DNA of 16,235 nucleotides from an uncultured Clostridium sp. (GTDB lineage Bacteria; Bacillota; Clostridia; TANB77; CAG-508), in assembly GCA_900553865.1 (NCBI GenBank), contig USFC01000030.1, forward strand, positions 1 to 16,235, given 5' to 3'. The position numbers and the translations under genes were made by a program. Every line of letters starts with the position of its first letter. The stretch's first letter is position 1. Shown one piece after another: positions 7,020 through 14,204 of this stretch. Under the pieces are notes generated by a model. That model had not been told where the DNA came from and ran no database searches. It saw only the letters and a list, made by a program, of their open reading frames with translations.

Positions 7020-7664
7020 CTAATTAATTTTACTTATCTTTCTTAATTTTTTGTCACTTAATTCTAAAATAATATCAGCAGAATTTGCAACTTCCTTACT
7101 ATGTGTTACAACTATTACACATTTATTTCTCTCTTTAGCCAATTTTTTTAATATTTCTATTATTTCTCCTGCAGTGTCACTATCAAGATTTCCTGTAGGT
7201 TCGTCAGCTAGAATTATTGGTGCTTCTGATGCTAATGCTCTTGCTATGGCTACCCTTTGCTGTTGGCCACCAGATAATTTCATTACATTTCTATTTATCT
7301 GACTTTCATCAAGTCCCAATTTTAACAAAATATCTTCTGATGCCTTTTTATTTACTAATCTAACATTTTCTATTGGTGTTAAATAATCAATTAAATTATA
7401 ATTTTGAAAAACTAATGTTATATTGTTTTTTCTATGATTACTATACCCTTTATCCTCTATATTCTCATTTTTGAATAGAATTTGACCTTTTTGTGGTTTG
7501 TCTAGTCCTGCTAATAATGAAAGTAATGTTGACTTTCCTGCTCCTGATTTTCCTATTATTGTATAAAATTGTCCAAGTTCAAACTTTTGATTTACTGATG
7601 ACAAAATCTTCTCTTTTGAATTTGAATAATTATATGTTACATTTTTTATTTCTAATATATCCAT
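7020..7664 (-). CDS. ABC transporter ATP-binding protein (MacB/LolD type)
   Basis: The nucleotide-binding subunit of the transporter encoded around it. The 214 residues have a complete set of motifs: Walker A GKSGAGKST at 38-46, Q-loop glutamine near 87 in LVFQN, signature LSGGQQQR at 130-137, Walker B IILADE at 150-155, D-loop (GNLD, 158-161) and switch histidine near 188 in VVTHS. This layout is the LolD/MacB/BceA class that works with FtsX-type permeases. AGGAG about 6 bases ahead of ATG, overlapping the TAG of the first permease (9-base gap), shows tight operon coupling. No two-component system, the usual companion of bacitracin-type exporters, is seen nearby. Confidence 0.93.
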   Translation of the reverse strand: MDILEIKNVTYNYSNSKEKILSSVNQKFELGQFYTIIGKSGAGKSTLLSLLAGLDKPQKGQILFKNENIEDKGYSNHRKNNITLVFQNYNLIDYLTPIENVRLVNKKASEDILLKLGLDESQINRNVMKLSGGQQQRVAIARALASEAPIILADEPTGNLDSDTAGEIIEILKKLAKERNKCVIVVTHSKEVANSADIILELSDKKLRKISKIN

Positions 7665-7673
7665 TGCAATCTC

Positions 7674-8951
7674 CTAACTTATCTTTGATAATATTTCTTT
7701 TGGTTTTTTTACTAATATCATTGCACTTGCAATAATAACTGATAAAACAATAATTACTATTAATATTCCATAACTTTGTAAAAATATTGTAATATTTGAT
7801 ATTAAATTATCATTTTTTAGTAGATTATTAATATTTATTGTCGAATTATCAGAATTGATAAATCCACCTATTATTTGATTTAATATCACATTTCCTAAAA
7901 ATAAAGATGATACTATAGATGGTAGTGATATAAATATCAACTCAAATATAAATTGAGCTATAATTTTTGCTTTAATTATTCCCATTGATAATAATATTCC
8001 TATTTCATAAATTCTTTCCCTTAGCCATAAAATTAATATTAATGATAAAACTATTATTCCTCCTGTCATAATTAAATATGTCATAACCTTTATTATATGT
8101 TTTATCCCTTTTACAGATTCTAAAGCTTCTTCATATACATCATCATTTTTTTCAATATTGAAATTTGACCAATCAATTTTTATTTCTTTAATTTTATTTA
8201 ATACTATATTTGTATCTTTTGAACTATCTGAAATTATTTCAAGTTTATTTACAACTTTATTGTTTTCTGCTTTGTTTAATGCTGCTTGGCTTGATTCATA
8301 ATCGATAAATACCATATTTTCACTAAAGTCTGATGTCATTCCTGTGTATTTTTCTTGTTTTTTCCCAGAAAAAATCCCAATAATCTCAAATTCATATTCT
8401 GTTTTTATTTCATTATTGTTTATATCAAATAGTTCAAGACGAATTTTATCATTTAATTCTAAATTGTTTTTTTGTGCCAGTTCTTCATGTATAATAATTT
8501 TTTCTCTGTCATCTTTTTCAATATGTCTACCTTTTATAAGAGTAAAAACTCCACTATTAAATAAATTGTCCTTTCCAGTATTATTTGTGGCTTCTATTGA
8601 AAATATATTTCTAAATTCTTCTGGAATATCGTCTCTTTCGACCATTTGCATTCCTTCTACTGCGTTAATATTAGTAGATTTTGCTAATCCATCATATTGG
8701 TTAATTGTTTCTTTTATCTCTTTTATATTTTCTATTTCTTTAAATTGATTTATTTTAAAGTTCTCATTGTTGTTTTGTGTTATTGATAAAGATGTATTTG
8801 ATAACTTATATAAATTATTTTCTAAGTTGATTGTTGATTTCATTATGTTTAAACATGAGTATAAGCATGAAAGAACTATTGTTAAAATAATAAATATAAT
8901 AACTGTTCTACTCCTCTTTCTCAAGATATATGCTATAGCATTTTTTAACAT
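7674..8951 (-). CDS. ABC transporter permease, FtsX/MacB type (first gene of operon)
   Basis: A 425-residue FtsX-type permease similar in plan to the one at 5632-7008. TM1 is near 15-36; an extracytoplasmic domain spans about 40-285, with FTLIKGRHIEKDDREKIIIH and LAQKNNLELNDKIRLELF aligning with matching phrases in the partner. Three TMs follow near 292-312, 330-350 and 395-417, and the tail MILVKKPKEILSKIS parallels the partner's end. The two permeases look like an ancient duplication and probably form a heterodimer with the ATPase. Start has AAGGAG about 8 bases upstream. A promoter lies at 9059-9088, giving a leader of about 100 bases. Confidence 0.88.
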   Translation of the reverse strand: MLKNAIAYILRKRSRTVIIFIILTIVLSCLYSCLNIMKSTINLENNLYKLSNTSLSITQNNNENFKINQFKEIENIKEIKETINQYDGLAKSTNINAVEGMQMVERDDIPEEFRNIFSIEATNNTGKDNLFNSGVFTLIKGRHIEKDDREKIIIHEELAQKNNLELNDKIRLELFDINNNEIKTEYEFEIIGIFSGKKQEKYTGMTSDFSENMVFIDYESSQAALNKAENNKVVNKLEIISDSSKDTNIVLNKIKEIKIDWSNFNIEKNDDVYEEALESVKGIKHIIKVMTYLIMTGGIIVLSLILILWLRERIYEIGILLSMGIIKAKIIAQFIFELIFISLPSIVSSLFLGNVILNQIIGGFINSDNSTININNLLKNDNLISNITIFLQSYGILIVIIVLSVIIASAMILVKKPKEILSKIS

Positions 8952-9058
8952 TTTTTAATCTCCTTTATACATATTTAATAGATTCGTTCTTTTTACTACT
9001 TTCCATCAAAAATAGTACTTCTGCTATCGTATTACCATAAGAAATATTATTTGTTATA

Positions 9059-9088
9059 ATTCTATACAAAAATAAATATTTTTGTCAA
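9059..9088 (-). promoter_or_regulatory. Promoter of the ABC transporter operon
   Basis: On the minus strand a consensus TTGACA (9088-9083), 18-base spacer, TAGAAT (9064-9059). It lies about 110 bases before the first permease. The stretch 8952-9246 between the permease and the AbrB gene holds no gene I can support. Confidence 0.6.
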
Positions 9089-9246
9089 TAGCAAAAATTT
9101 ATTTATTTCAAAATTTTCGTGTGTAAAGATTTTTTTATAAACGAAATATAGTAAATTGTATATATTGTTATAAAAAGATAATTCACTACTATTCTCTCCT
9201 TTTTTGCTATTATGATATTAGCACCATTGATAAAAAAATATGACAC

Positions 9247-9423
9247 CTATATCACATATCTATTTTCTATAACTATCTTGCCATTGTCTATATAAATTTT
9301 TAATGTATCTGCCTCTTTTATTTTTAATGCCTCTCTTATCTCTATTGGTAGCACTACTCTACCTAATTCATCAATTTTTCTTAAAAAATAACACTTATCA
9401 ATTTCTATTTTCACTTTTCTCAT
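9247..9423 (-). CDS. AbrB/SpoVT-type DNA-binding protein (58 aa)
   Basis: A short swapped-hairpin AbrB domain: KIDELGRVVLPIEIREALKI followed by ADTLKIYIDNGKIVIENRY. The phrase IDELGRVVLP.EIR is the hallmark of the AbrB/SpoVT group, which act as transition-state or self-regulating DNA-binding factors and also as antitoxins. The usual length with a C-terminal dimerisation or recognition tail is about 80 residues, so this is the DNA-binding domain alone. It overlaps the end of the broken small ORF upstream by several codons in another frame, as toxin-antitoxin or phage operons often do, but no toxin is recognisable. ATG at 9423 was taken as the first in the frame. Confidence 0.75.
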   Translation of the reverse strand: MRKVKIEIDKCYFLRKIDELGRVVLPIEIREALKIKEADTLKIYIDNGKIVIENRYVI

Positions 9424-9610
9424 CAATTATTTCTTCAAAATAATTTAAAAAATTCTCCCATTCTATTAAATTATCTTTCTTTGTAGATTCGATAAAATAC
9501 TTATCTACTTGTTTCCTTTCTTTTGCATATTTTGTTGTCTCTCTTTTAGTTTTTTATAATATATTTATAGTTCTATTTCTTAATTCTTTTATTTTTCTAA
9601 TCATTTCCAT
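9398..9610 (-). pseudogene. Small ORF interrupted by an in-frame TAA, upstream of AbrB
   Basis: A good ribosome site (GAGGAAGTG) precedes ATG at 9610. The frame reads MEMIRKIKELRNRTINIL, stops at TAA (9554-9556), then stays open in the same frame for another 51 codons (KYAKERKQVDKYFIE, LIEWENFLNYFEEIIDEK) to a TGA inside the AbrB start. The second half has no ATG, GTG or TTG start. It therefore looks like one 70-codon gene broken by a nonsense mutation, formerly coupled to AbrB. I do not recognise the family; the product would be lysine- and glutamate-rich and helical. Confidence 0.5.
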
Positions 9611-9751
9611 CACTTCCTCGATATATATTAACTTTATTATAACAAATTTCCTTTGCAGAATTTGTAGAAACTTGTCGTTTCACAGATTTTCTTCATAATT
9701 AGCAAGTTGTTTTTTTTATAGCACATTTATTTCTTCACAACATTGCTTTAA

Positions 9752-9979
9752 GATGCAATTCGTAAAAGAATAACTAAATTATTAAAAGAAAATGATATGA
9801 ATATTTGGAAACTATACAAGCAAACTGATGTGTCAGCCTCTACTCTTTCATATTTTATGAATGAAAAGCGTGAATTAATTAGTTTAAAAACTTTACTCCA
9901 TATATGTGAAGGTTTTTGAATAGGATTAAAAGAATTTTTTGATGAACCACTATTTGACGATATAATTGATGAAGATTAA
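9752..9979 (+). pseudogene. XRE-family HTH regulator, broken (lost start, in-frame TGA)
   Basis: The frame reads DAIRKRITKLLKENDMNIWK, LYKQTDVSASTLSYFMNEKR, SLKTLLHICEGF, TGA, IGLKEFFDEPLFDD. This is a complete Cro/C1-type domain of about 75 residues of the sort found in phages and integrative elements of Clostridia. Two defects are visible: the codon before DAIRK is TAA and no start remains, and TGA at 9917-9919 replaces what is normally glycine in HICEGFGI, a one-base change from GGA. It lies on the strand opposite to AbrB. The strong hairpin terminator at 10059-10090 lies downstream. Probably a relic regulator of a lost mobile element. Confidence 0.75.
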
Positions 9980-10058
9980 AAAATAACAATTTTTACTTTT
10001 ATAGAATAGTTTAGATTTTCTATTTATTATTTTTTCTATCACTATTTTGCTAAAAATA

Positions 10059-10090
10059 ATAGGTATTAGCTATTTCTAGCTAATACCTAT
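10059..10090. terminator. Bidirectional intrinsic terminator
   Basis: A perfect 14-bp stem, ATAGGTATTAGCTA (10059-10072) with TAGCTAATACCTAT (10077-10090), has a 4-base loop (TTTC). On the plus strand it is followed by GTTTTTT; on the minus strand by TATTTTTA. It can end both the plus-strand XRE relic and the minus-strand gene at 10129-10599. Confidence 0.9.
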
Positions 10091-10128
10091 GTTTTTTATT
10101 TGCAATTATTATGAATTTTCTTGTTTTA

Positions 10129-10599
10129 TTATTTTACATTTATTTGGTTGCCATTTAGTTTGTTATCATTAATATCATCTTGATTTTCTACTTTTCCAAA
10201 CATTCTTCTTATATTGTTAAGAATATCGTTAGGAAGCTTTGTTGTAAACTTTCTTTGATTGTTCTCGTATACATCTACCTCCGTACCATAATTTCCAAAT
10301 ACAAAATATAAACCATTATTAAAATCAATTTTATAGTCCGTTGATACAATTAACCCAGGTTCATTTATTACTTTATAATCCATTTCTTTTAATTCTAATA
10401 ACAAATTATCTTTTTCTATATTTGATAATTCCTTACTATTTGACATATATGAGATTGTTATTTTTTTTGTCGTTTTAAAATCAATTGAATATTTATCTTC
10501 ATTTTGACTTTTATTCAATGAGTTGGTAATAATAATTGTTCCGATAACTAATAGTATTATACTAATGATAATAATTAGTAGTATTAAATATTTTTTCAT
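10129..10599 (-). CDS. Membrane-anchored extracytoplasmic protein, function unknown
   Basis: A 156-residue protein with a basic start MKKY and one long hydrophobic segment (about 4-26, rich in Ile and Leu) that has no clear signal-peptidase site, so it is probably an N-terminal anchor. The rest is a polar outside domain (ITISYMSNSKELSN, STDYKIDFNNGLYFVFGNYG, VDVYENNQRKFTTKLP) ending in an Asn- and Asp-rich tail. I do not recognise the family; the middle resembles small secreted domains of Clostridia hypotheticals. AAGGAG precedes ATG. It ends just before the bidirectional terminator and its upstream region meets the left end of the IS110 element, which may have displaced its promoter. Confidence 0.7.
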   Translation of the reverse strand: MKKYLILLIIIISIILLVIGTIIITNSLNKSQNEDKYSIDFKTTKKITISYMSNSKELSNIEKDNLLLELKEMDYKVINEPGLIVSTDYKIDFNNGLYFVFGNYGTEVDVYENNQRKFTTKLPNDILNNIRRMFGKVENQDDINDNKLNGNQINVK

Positions 10600-10622
10600 T
10601 TTTTCTCCTTGTATAATGTATT

Positions 10623-10656
10623 TAGGTTTTGGATAAAAGTTTTACCTATAAACCTA
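10623..10656. repeat. 7-bp inverted repeat at the left edge of the IS110 region
   Basis: TAGGTTT (10623-10629) is matched by AAACCTA (10650-10656), 20 bases apart. It lies between the 10129-10599 gene and the IS110 leader. It could be part of that gene's control region, a target-site structure or an element end; nothing decides between these. Confidence 0.3.
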
Positions 10657-10694
10657 TTGCCGCCATTATTATAATTTATTATAATTATGGTAAC

Positions 10695-10870
10695 TTAGAT
10701 AGAGTGTCGCTCATTTCTCCTTGAAGTCTATCTTCGTGCTTGAGAGACTAGCGCCTCTTTCTTATTGGCTGTATATGAATGAGTTGGATGTTGACTTCCT
10801 TTTTAGGATTTTCTCCGTATATATAACAAGGTTGTATCGCTTATAAGAGTAGAGGATTTACACTATCTAA
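10695..10870 (+). ncRNA. Candidate IS110 bridge RNA
   Basis: The stretch before the transposase is non-coding, richer in G and C than its flanks, and folds plausibly by eye. TTAGATAG (10695-10702) pairs with CTATCTAA (10863-10870), closing about 176 nt, close to the 177 nt of the IS621 bridge RNA. Inside is a first domain: CGCT (10708-10711) with AGCG (10750-10753), a symmetric internal loop, TCTC (10716-10719) with GAGA (10742-10745), then GAAG with CTTC around TCTAT. A second domain has CCTCT (10754-10758) with AGAGG (10851-10855), CTTAT with ATAAG, and an inner TCCT/AGGA hairpin. Two looped domains are expected for target and donor binding. TATAAT at 10680-10685 would start it near 10692. 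Guides are not assigned. Confidence 0.65.
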
Positions 10871-10895
10871 AATTTTATATTTGAGGTGTTTCTTT

Positions 10896-12077
10896 ATGTT
10901 TTATTTAGGTATTGATATTGCTAAAAATACTCACGTTGCTTCTTTATTAGATGAAAAAGGAAAAACTATTTTTAAAGGATTCTCTTTTTCCAATACTACC
11001 GAAGGTGGTAAATCTCTTCTTGAAATCGTCAAGAAATATTCTGATTTTACTGATGTTACCGTAGGTATGGAAGCTACTGGCCATTATTGGCTTTCAATTT
11101 ATTCTTTTCTTTATGATTACGATTTTCATTGCATTCATGTGATTAATCCTATTCAAACTGACGGATGGCGTAAAGGTACTGAAATTCGTAAACGTAAAAA
11201 CGATATAATTGACTCTGTTCTAATCGCAGATTTAATTCGTTATGGTGATTTTGTTGAAACAACTCTTTCTAATGAAGATTTATACTCTCTTAGAAATATT
11301 TGCCGTATGCGTAACTACCTTATTCAATCTGCTAGTGACCTAAAACGTAAAGTTATTTGCGTTCTTGATCAAGTATTTCCTGAATATCAAACTATCTTTT
11401 CCAACACTTTTGGAACTACCTCTAAACAGCTACTTTTAGACTATTCTTCTCCTTCCGATTTTGAAGAACTTTCTGTTGAAGCTTTAACAGAAACTCTTGA
11501 AGCTCTAAGCAGAAAGAAAGTTGGTCAAAGTACTGCTGAAAAGCTAATCAATTCTGCCCAAAATTCATTTGGCGTTACTTTCTCTAAAGAAAATTTTAAA
11601 TTTCAATTAAAATTATTAATTGAACAAATTCAATTTATTGATAATCAAGTCAAAGAATGTGAAACCAAAATCAAAGAATTAATGAAAAAAATCAATTCTC
11701 CTATTACTTCTATTTCTGGTATTGGTCCAGTTCTTGGTGCTGTAATTATCAGTGAATTAGGTGACATTAAACGTTTTGACAAACCATCAAAATTAGTTGC
11801 TTTTGCTGGTATTGATGCAACTGTCTCACAATCAGGTGAATTTGAAGGCACTCACAATGTAATGTCTAAACGTGGTTCACCATATTTGAGAAAAGCACTA
11901 TTTCAAGCAGCATTGGTTGCCTCTAACACTGACCCTGTTTTAAAAGCATATTATCAAAAGAAACGTGCTGAGAGCAAGCATCACAAGACTTGTATTGGAG
12001 CTGTCTCAAGAAAAATGTGCAATATTATTTATTTCGTTTTAAAGAATGACAAACCATATGAAGTACCTAATAAATAA
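10896..12077 (+). CDS. IS110-family transposase (RuvC-like DEDD recombinase)
   Basis: A 393-residue recombinase that moves the element using a guide RNA. The N-terminal RuvC-like domain shows D7 in YLGIDIAKNTHVA, E59 in VGMEATGHYW, and D103 with D106 in RKNDIIDSVLIADL, the DEDD set. The C-terminal Tnp domain has ITSISGIGPVLGAVIISELG, KLVAFAGID and SKRGSPYLRKALFQAA; S313 in SQSGEFEG is the candidate catalytic serine. A coiled-coil-like segment (about 232-265) joins the two. I chose ATG at 10896 over the upstream TTG at 10881, because GAGGTG (10883-10888) is its ribosome site and YLGIDIAK is the usual opening. Length is typical and there is no frameshift, so the enzyme looks functional. Confidence 0.95.
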   Translation: MFYLGIDIAKNTHVASLLDEKGKTIFKGFSFSNTTEGGKSLLEIVKKYSDFTDVTVGMEATGHYWLSIYSFLYDYDFHCIHVINPIQTDGWRKGTEIRKRKNDIIDSVLIADLIRYGDFVETTLSNEDLYSLRNICRMRNYLIQSASDLKRKVICVLDQVFPEYQTIFSNTFGTTSKQLLLDYSSPSDFEELSVEALTETLEALSRKKVGQSTAEKLINSAQNSFGVTFSKENFKFQLKLLIEQIQFIDNQVKECETKIKELMKKINSPITSISGIGPVLGAVIISELGDIKRFDKPSKLVAFAGIDATVSQSGEFEGTHNVMSKRGSPYLRKALFQAALVASNTDPVLKAYYQKKRAESKHHKTCIGAVSRKMCNIIYFVLKNDKPYEVPNK

Positions 12078-12222
12078 TTAATCATTTACATTATTTTCCA
12101 GTGCTTTTAATATCTTAAAATCACTTATTAAGCATGTCAATTTTTTATTTCTAAAAAATTTAAAATTTTTTTCAAAAATCTATTGACTTTTTATAGTTGG
12201 TCTCTATTTTTTAGTATAATTA

Positions 12223-13497
12223 TTAAATTTCAAATTTTACTATATCACAAGCTTCAACCTCTTCATTTTGTGTACCCATTGTACTTTTAATTGAAAACTC
12301 CACATATTTTTTTTCTGTTTCTATATCATAAAAATATTTATAAGTCACATCATCTGTATTTATACTTACATTATTATTATATGCAGATAATATCTTCTGT
12401 ATAGCCTCATCCTTTAATTCTTGTAATTCTGTTTCTGTGCAATTAGCCATCATTGGTGCTTTTTGTTTTGTAAGCATTGCTTCTTTCTTAAAATCTATTG
12501 TATTGTCATATATTGCTTCTACAATTCCATCTTCAGCCCTTACTGTGAATCCTGATTCAGTTTCAAATTCTCCAACTTTAAGCATTAAATTAATATATTC
12601 TGTTTCTGAAACTTGTTCATTTGTTACATTAATTGATTGTGAATTTCCCCTTGTTATAATATAGTTATTTTCATCAAAGTCTGGATATGTTTCTTTAATT
12701 ACATTATATATTGCATTTACATCATTACTTGAAATTACTGTTCTTGTTTTCGCTTTTAACAATAAATTATCTTCTGGTCTAATCTGGTTTTCAGTTATGT
12801 TTCTATATTTACCAATTTTTATTCCAGTATCACCATGGTGAATTATCGTTGAATTTTGTGGAACACGTGAATCTGTGTATGAAAAACTATTTGCATAATC
12901 CATAGCTTGGATAACGCTATAGCCATCAGCTAATCTATTATTATAGTATTTAGTCCATTTTTCTAAATTAGGTATATTAACTGAACTTCTCCAAGCCATA
13001 ACTACTTGTGCCCCTCTAACAGCAGTTTTATAGCCAACACTATTTTTATTTATAACTCCATTATCTCCAGCGCCCTGACAAGAACCATATATAACTAATA
13101 TTGTATCAGCATCCCAATGTACACTATCCGTTCCTATGCAATCTTTATTGCCATACATTCTGTCAGAACCGGCAACTATTCCTGATATTGCAGTTACTAC
13201 GCAATCTTGATTTCCATGGCAAAGGAAACATTGTACATCTGCATATAACTGCTCCCACAAATGTTGTTTTCCTGGATTTCCAACTCCATATACCATATAT
13301 CCAGCTTTATTATATGCCGTTATTATCTCTGATATACTAGCTCTTGAATCCCATAAAAATTCTCCATTATCTTCAATAGTAGCAATTCCAATTGCATAAT
13401 TGTCTCTAGCAAGTACAACACCAGCTAACTCAAATAACAGTATTACTGTAACTAATACACTAATAATAAAAAATACTATACTTTTCTTTTTAATCAT
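12223..13497 (-). CDS. Secreted CHAT/caspase-like clan CD cysteine protease
   Basis: A 424-residue exported protein. A basic start and hydrophobic stretch (about 6-30, ending VVLARD) form a signal peptide or anchor. Residues about 33-225 resemble a CHAT/caspase-like fold. H94 in CFLCHGNQD and C140 in LVIYGSCQGAGDNG follow hydrophobic strands as in clan CD peptidases. They are followed by GYKTAVRGAQVVMAWRSSV, comparable to the GLARAF..AGA..VV.SLW region of CHAT proteins, and by GYSVIQAMDYAN, comparable to its last helix. The second half (about 245-424) is an unrecognised beta-rich domain. Extra cysteines (90, 93, 99, 120) cluster near the active site. AAGGAGG precedes ATG. A promoter with an overlapping inverted repeat lies upstream. 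Substrate unknown; activity is inferred from the dyad. Confidence 0.75.
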   Translation of the reverse strand: MIKKKSIVFFIISVLVTVILLFELAGVVLARDNYAIGIATIEDNGEFLWDSRASISEIITAYNKAGYMVYGVGNPGKQHLWEQLYADVQCFLCHGNQDCVVTAISGIVAGSDRMYGNKDCIGTDSVHWDADTILVIYGSCQGAGDNGVINKNSVGYKTAVRGAQVVMAWRSSVNIPNLEKWTKYYNNRLADGYSVIQAMDYANSFSYTDSRVPQNSTIIHHGDTGIKIGKYRNITENQIRPEDNLLLKAKTRTVISSNDVNAIYNVIKETYPDFDENNYIITRGNSQSINVTNEQVSETEYINLMLKVGEFETESGFTVRAEDGIVEAIYDNTIDFKKEAMLTKQKAPMMANCTETELQELKDEAIQKILSAYNNNVSINTDDVTYKYFYDIETEKKYVEFSIKSTMGTQNEEVEACDIVKFEI

Positions 13498-13551
13498 AAT
13501 ATTCCTCCTTTAATTTTAAATATAAACAAATAATCTTATAACCCTCCTCGT

Positions 13552-13592
13552 ATTATATATTTATAGTATTTAAAGTCTACTATATAAGACTT
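13552..13592 (-). promoter_or_regulatory. Promoter and candidate operator of the secreted protease
   Basis: On the minus strand TATAAT (13557-13552) lies about 55 bases before the protease ATG, with a poor -35. Over the -35 position is an inverted repeat AAGTCT (13573-13578) and AGACTT (13587-13592) with an 8-base spacer, which looks like a dimer binding site. A weak -35 plus an overlapping repeat suggests control by an activator or repressor, inferred only. Confidence 0.5.
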
Positions 13593-13857
13593 ATGATATA
13601 CTTATTTTAGATACTGTGGATTATTTTCACCCTCATTTCTTTTTTATTTATGCTATTTTCTATTGAAATTATATACTAAAACTAATCATTTATCAATATT
13701 TTTCTTTCGACAATATTCGTCATTATTCTTATTTTATACTTTTAACAAATACCTATCTTATATAATTCCTTCTATATTCAATCCTAAAATTTGCAATTTC
13801 ATATTTATCTCATTTATTTCATATTACAAAACTTTTTAAAAATTTTACCACCTTTAT
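13593..13857. other. AT-rich intergenic stretch without a recognisable gene
   Basis: No supported ORF, RNA gene or strong hairpin is seen on either strand between the protease promoter and the small ORF ending at 13858. Confidence 0.5.
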
Positions 13858-14022
13858 TTATTTTTCCTTTATTGCTATCATTAATTCATTATCTTGTACT
13901 GTTCTAGTGCAATTATCATATACAAATCTAGCTCCTGTAAAAAATACTTGGTATCCAAAGTTTTCTAGTCTTGTTTTACAATTTGCTAGTAAATTATCTG
14001 TTTCTTCTTCTGACAAATTCAT
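13858..14022 (-). pseudogene. Small hypothetical ORF, probably 5'-truncated
   Basis: From the ATG at 14022 the frame reads MNLSEEETDNLLANCKTRLE, then FGYQVFFTGARFVYDNCTRT, and ends in MIAIKEK, about 54 residues. The same frame stays open upstream to about 14085 with sensible residues (DILAKNSNEIVVTFYEARVK) and then meets TAA with no start. The ATG has only a weak ribosome site. The composition is protein-like, so this is probably the C-terminal end of a larger gene. I do not recognise the family. Confidence 0.45.
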
Positions 14023-14204
14023 TTTTACTCTTGCTTCATAAAAAGTTACAACTATTTCATTAGAATTTTTAGCTAAAATGTCATATTACTGTAATATTTT
14101 TGTATTATTTAAGATTTTAATTAAAATTTTGCTATTTTTTGTAAGTATATTTTGTCTAATTTTTAAAATCAATTTTACATTAAAAAATAAAAGGAGGAAC
14201 TACA

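Larger units (their letters stand above)
10650..12190 (+). mobile_element. IS110-family insertion sequence (ends approximate)
   Basis: The element consists of a structured non-coding leader and one DEDD transposase. IS110 elements lack terminal inverted repeats and duplicate only a short core, so the ends cannot be read directly. The left end should lie just before the leader promoter-like TATAAT (10680-10685). The right end should lie shortly after TTGACT (12183-12188), which could supply the -35 half of the promoter formed when the ends join in the circular intermediate. It sits between two minus-strand genes and its transposase is intact, so it may be active. Boundaries are uncertain by a few tens of bases. 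Confidence 0.75.

Noticed and set aside
8344..8748. Plus-strand ORF of 134 codons
   Set aside because: Antisense shadow of the first permease; serine- and phenylalanine-rich as expected from the reverse of AT-rich coding DNA.
9171..9195. A third copy of the promoter module
   Set aside because: Only a short piece (AAAGATAATTCA) resembles it, and the spacing of the promoter boxes is lost.
9752..9979. UGA-to-glycine recoding as an organism-wide code
   Set aside because: Only one site, in a gene that also lacks a start; TGA serves as a normal stop at the end of the 58-aa gene at 3660.
10881..10895. TTG at 10881 as the transposase start
   Set aside because: It would include the ribosome site GAGGTG in the coding region; ATG at 10896 fits the family N-terminus.
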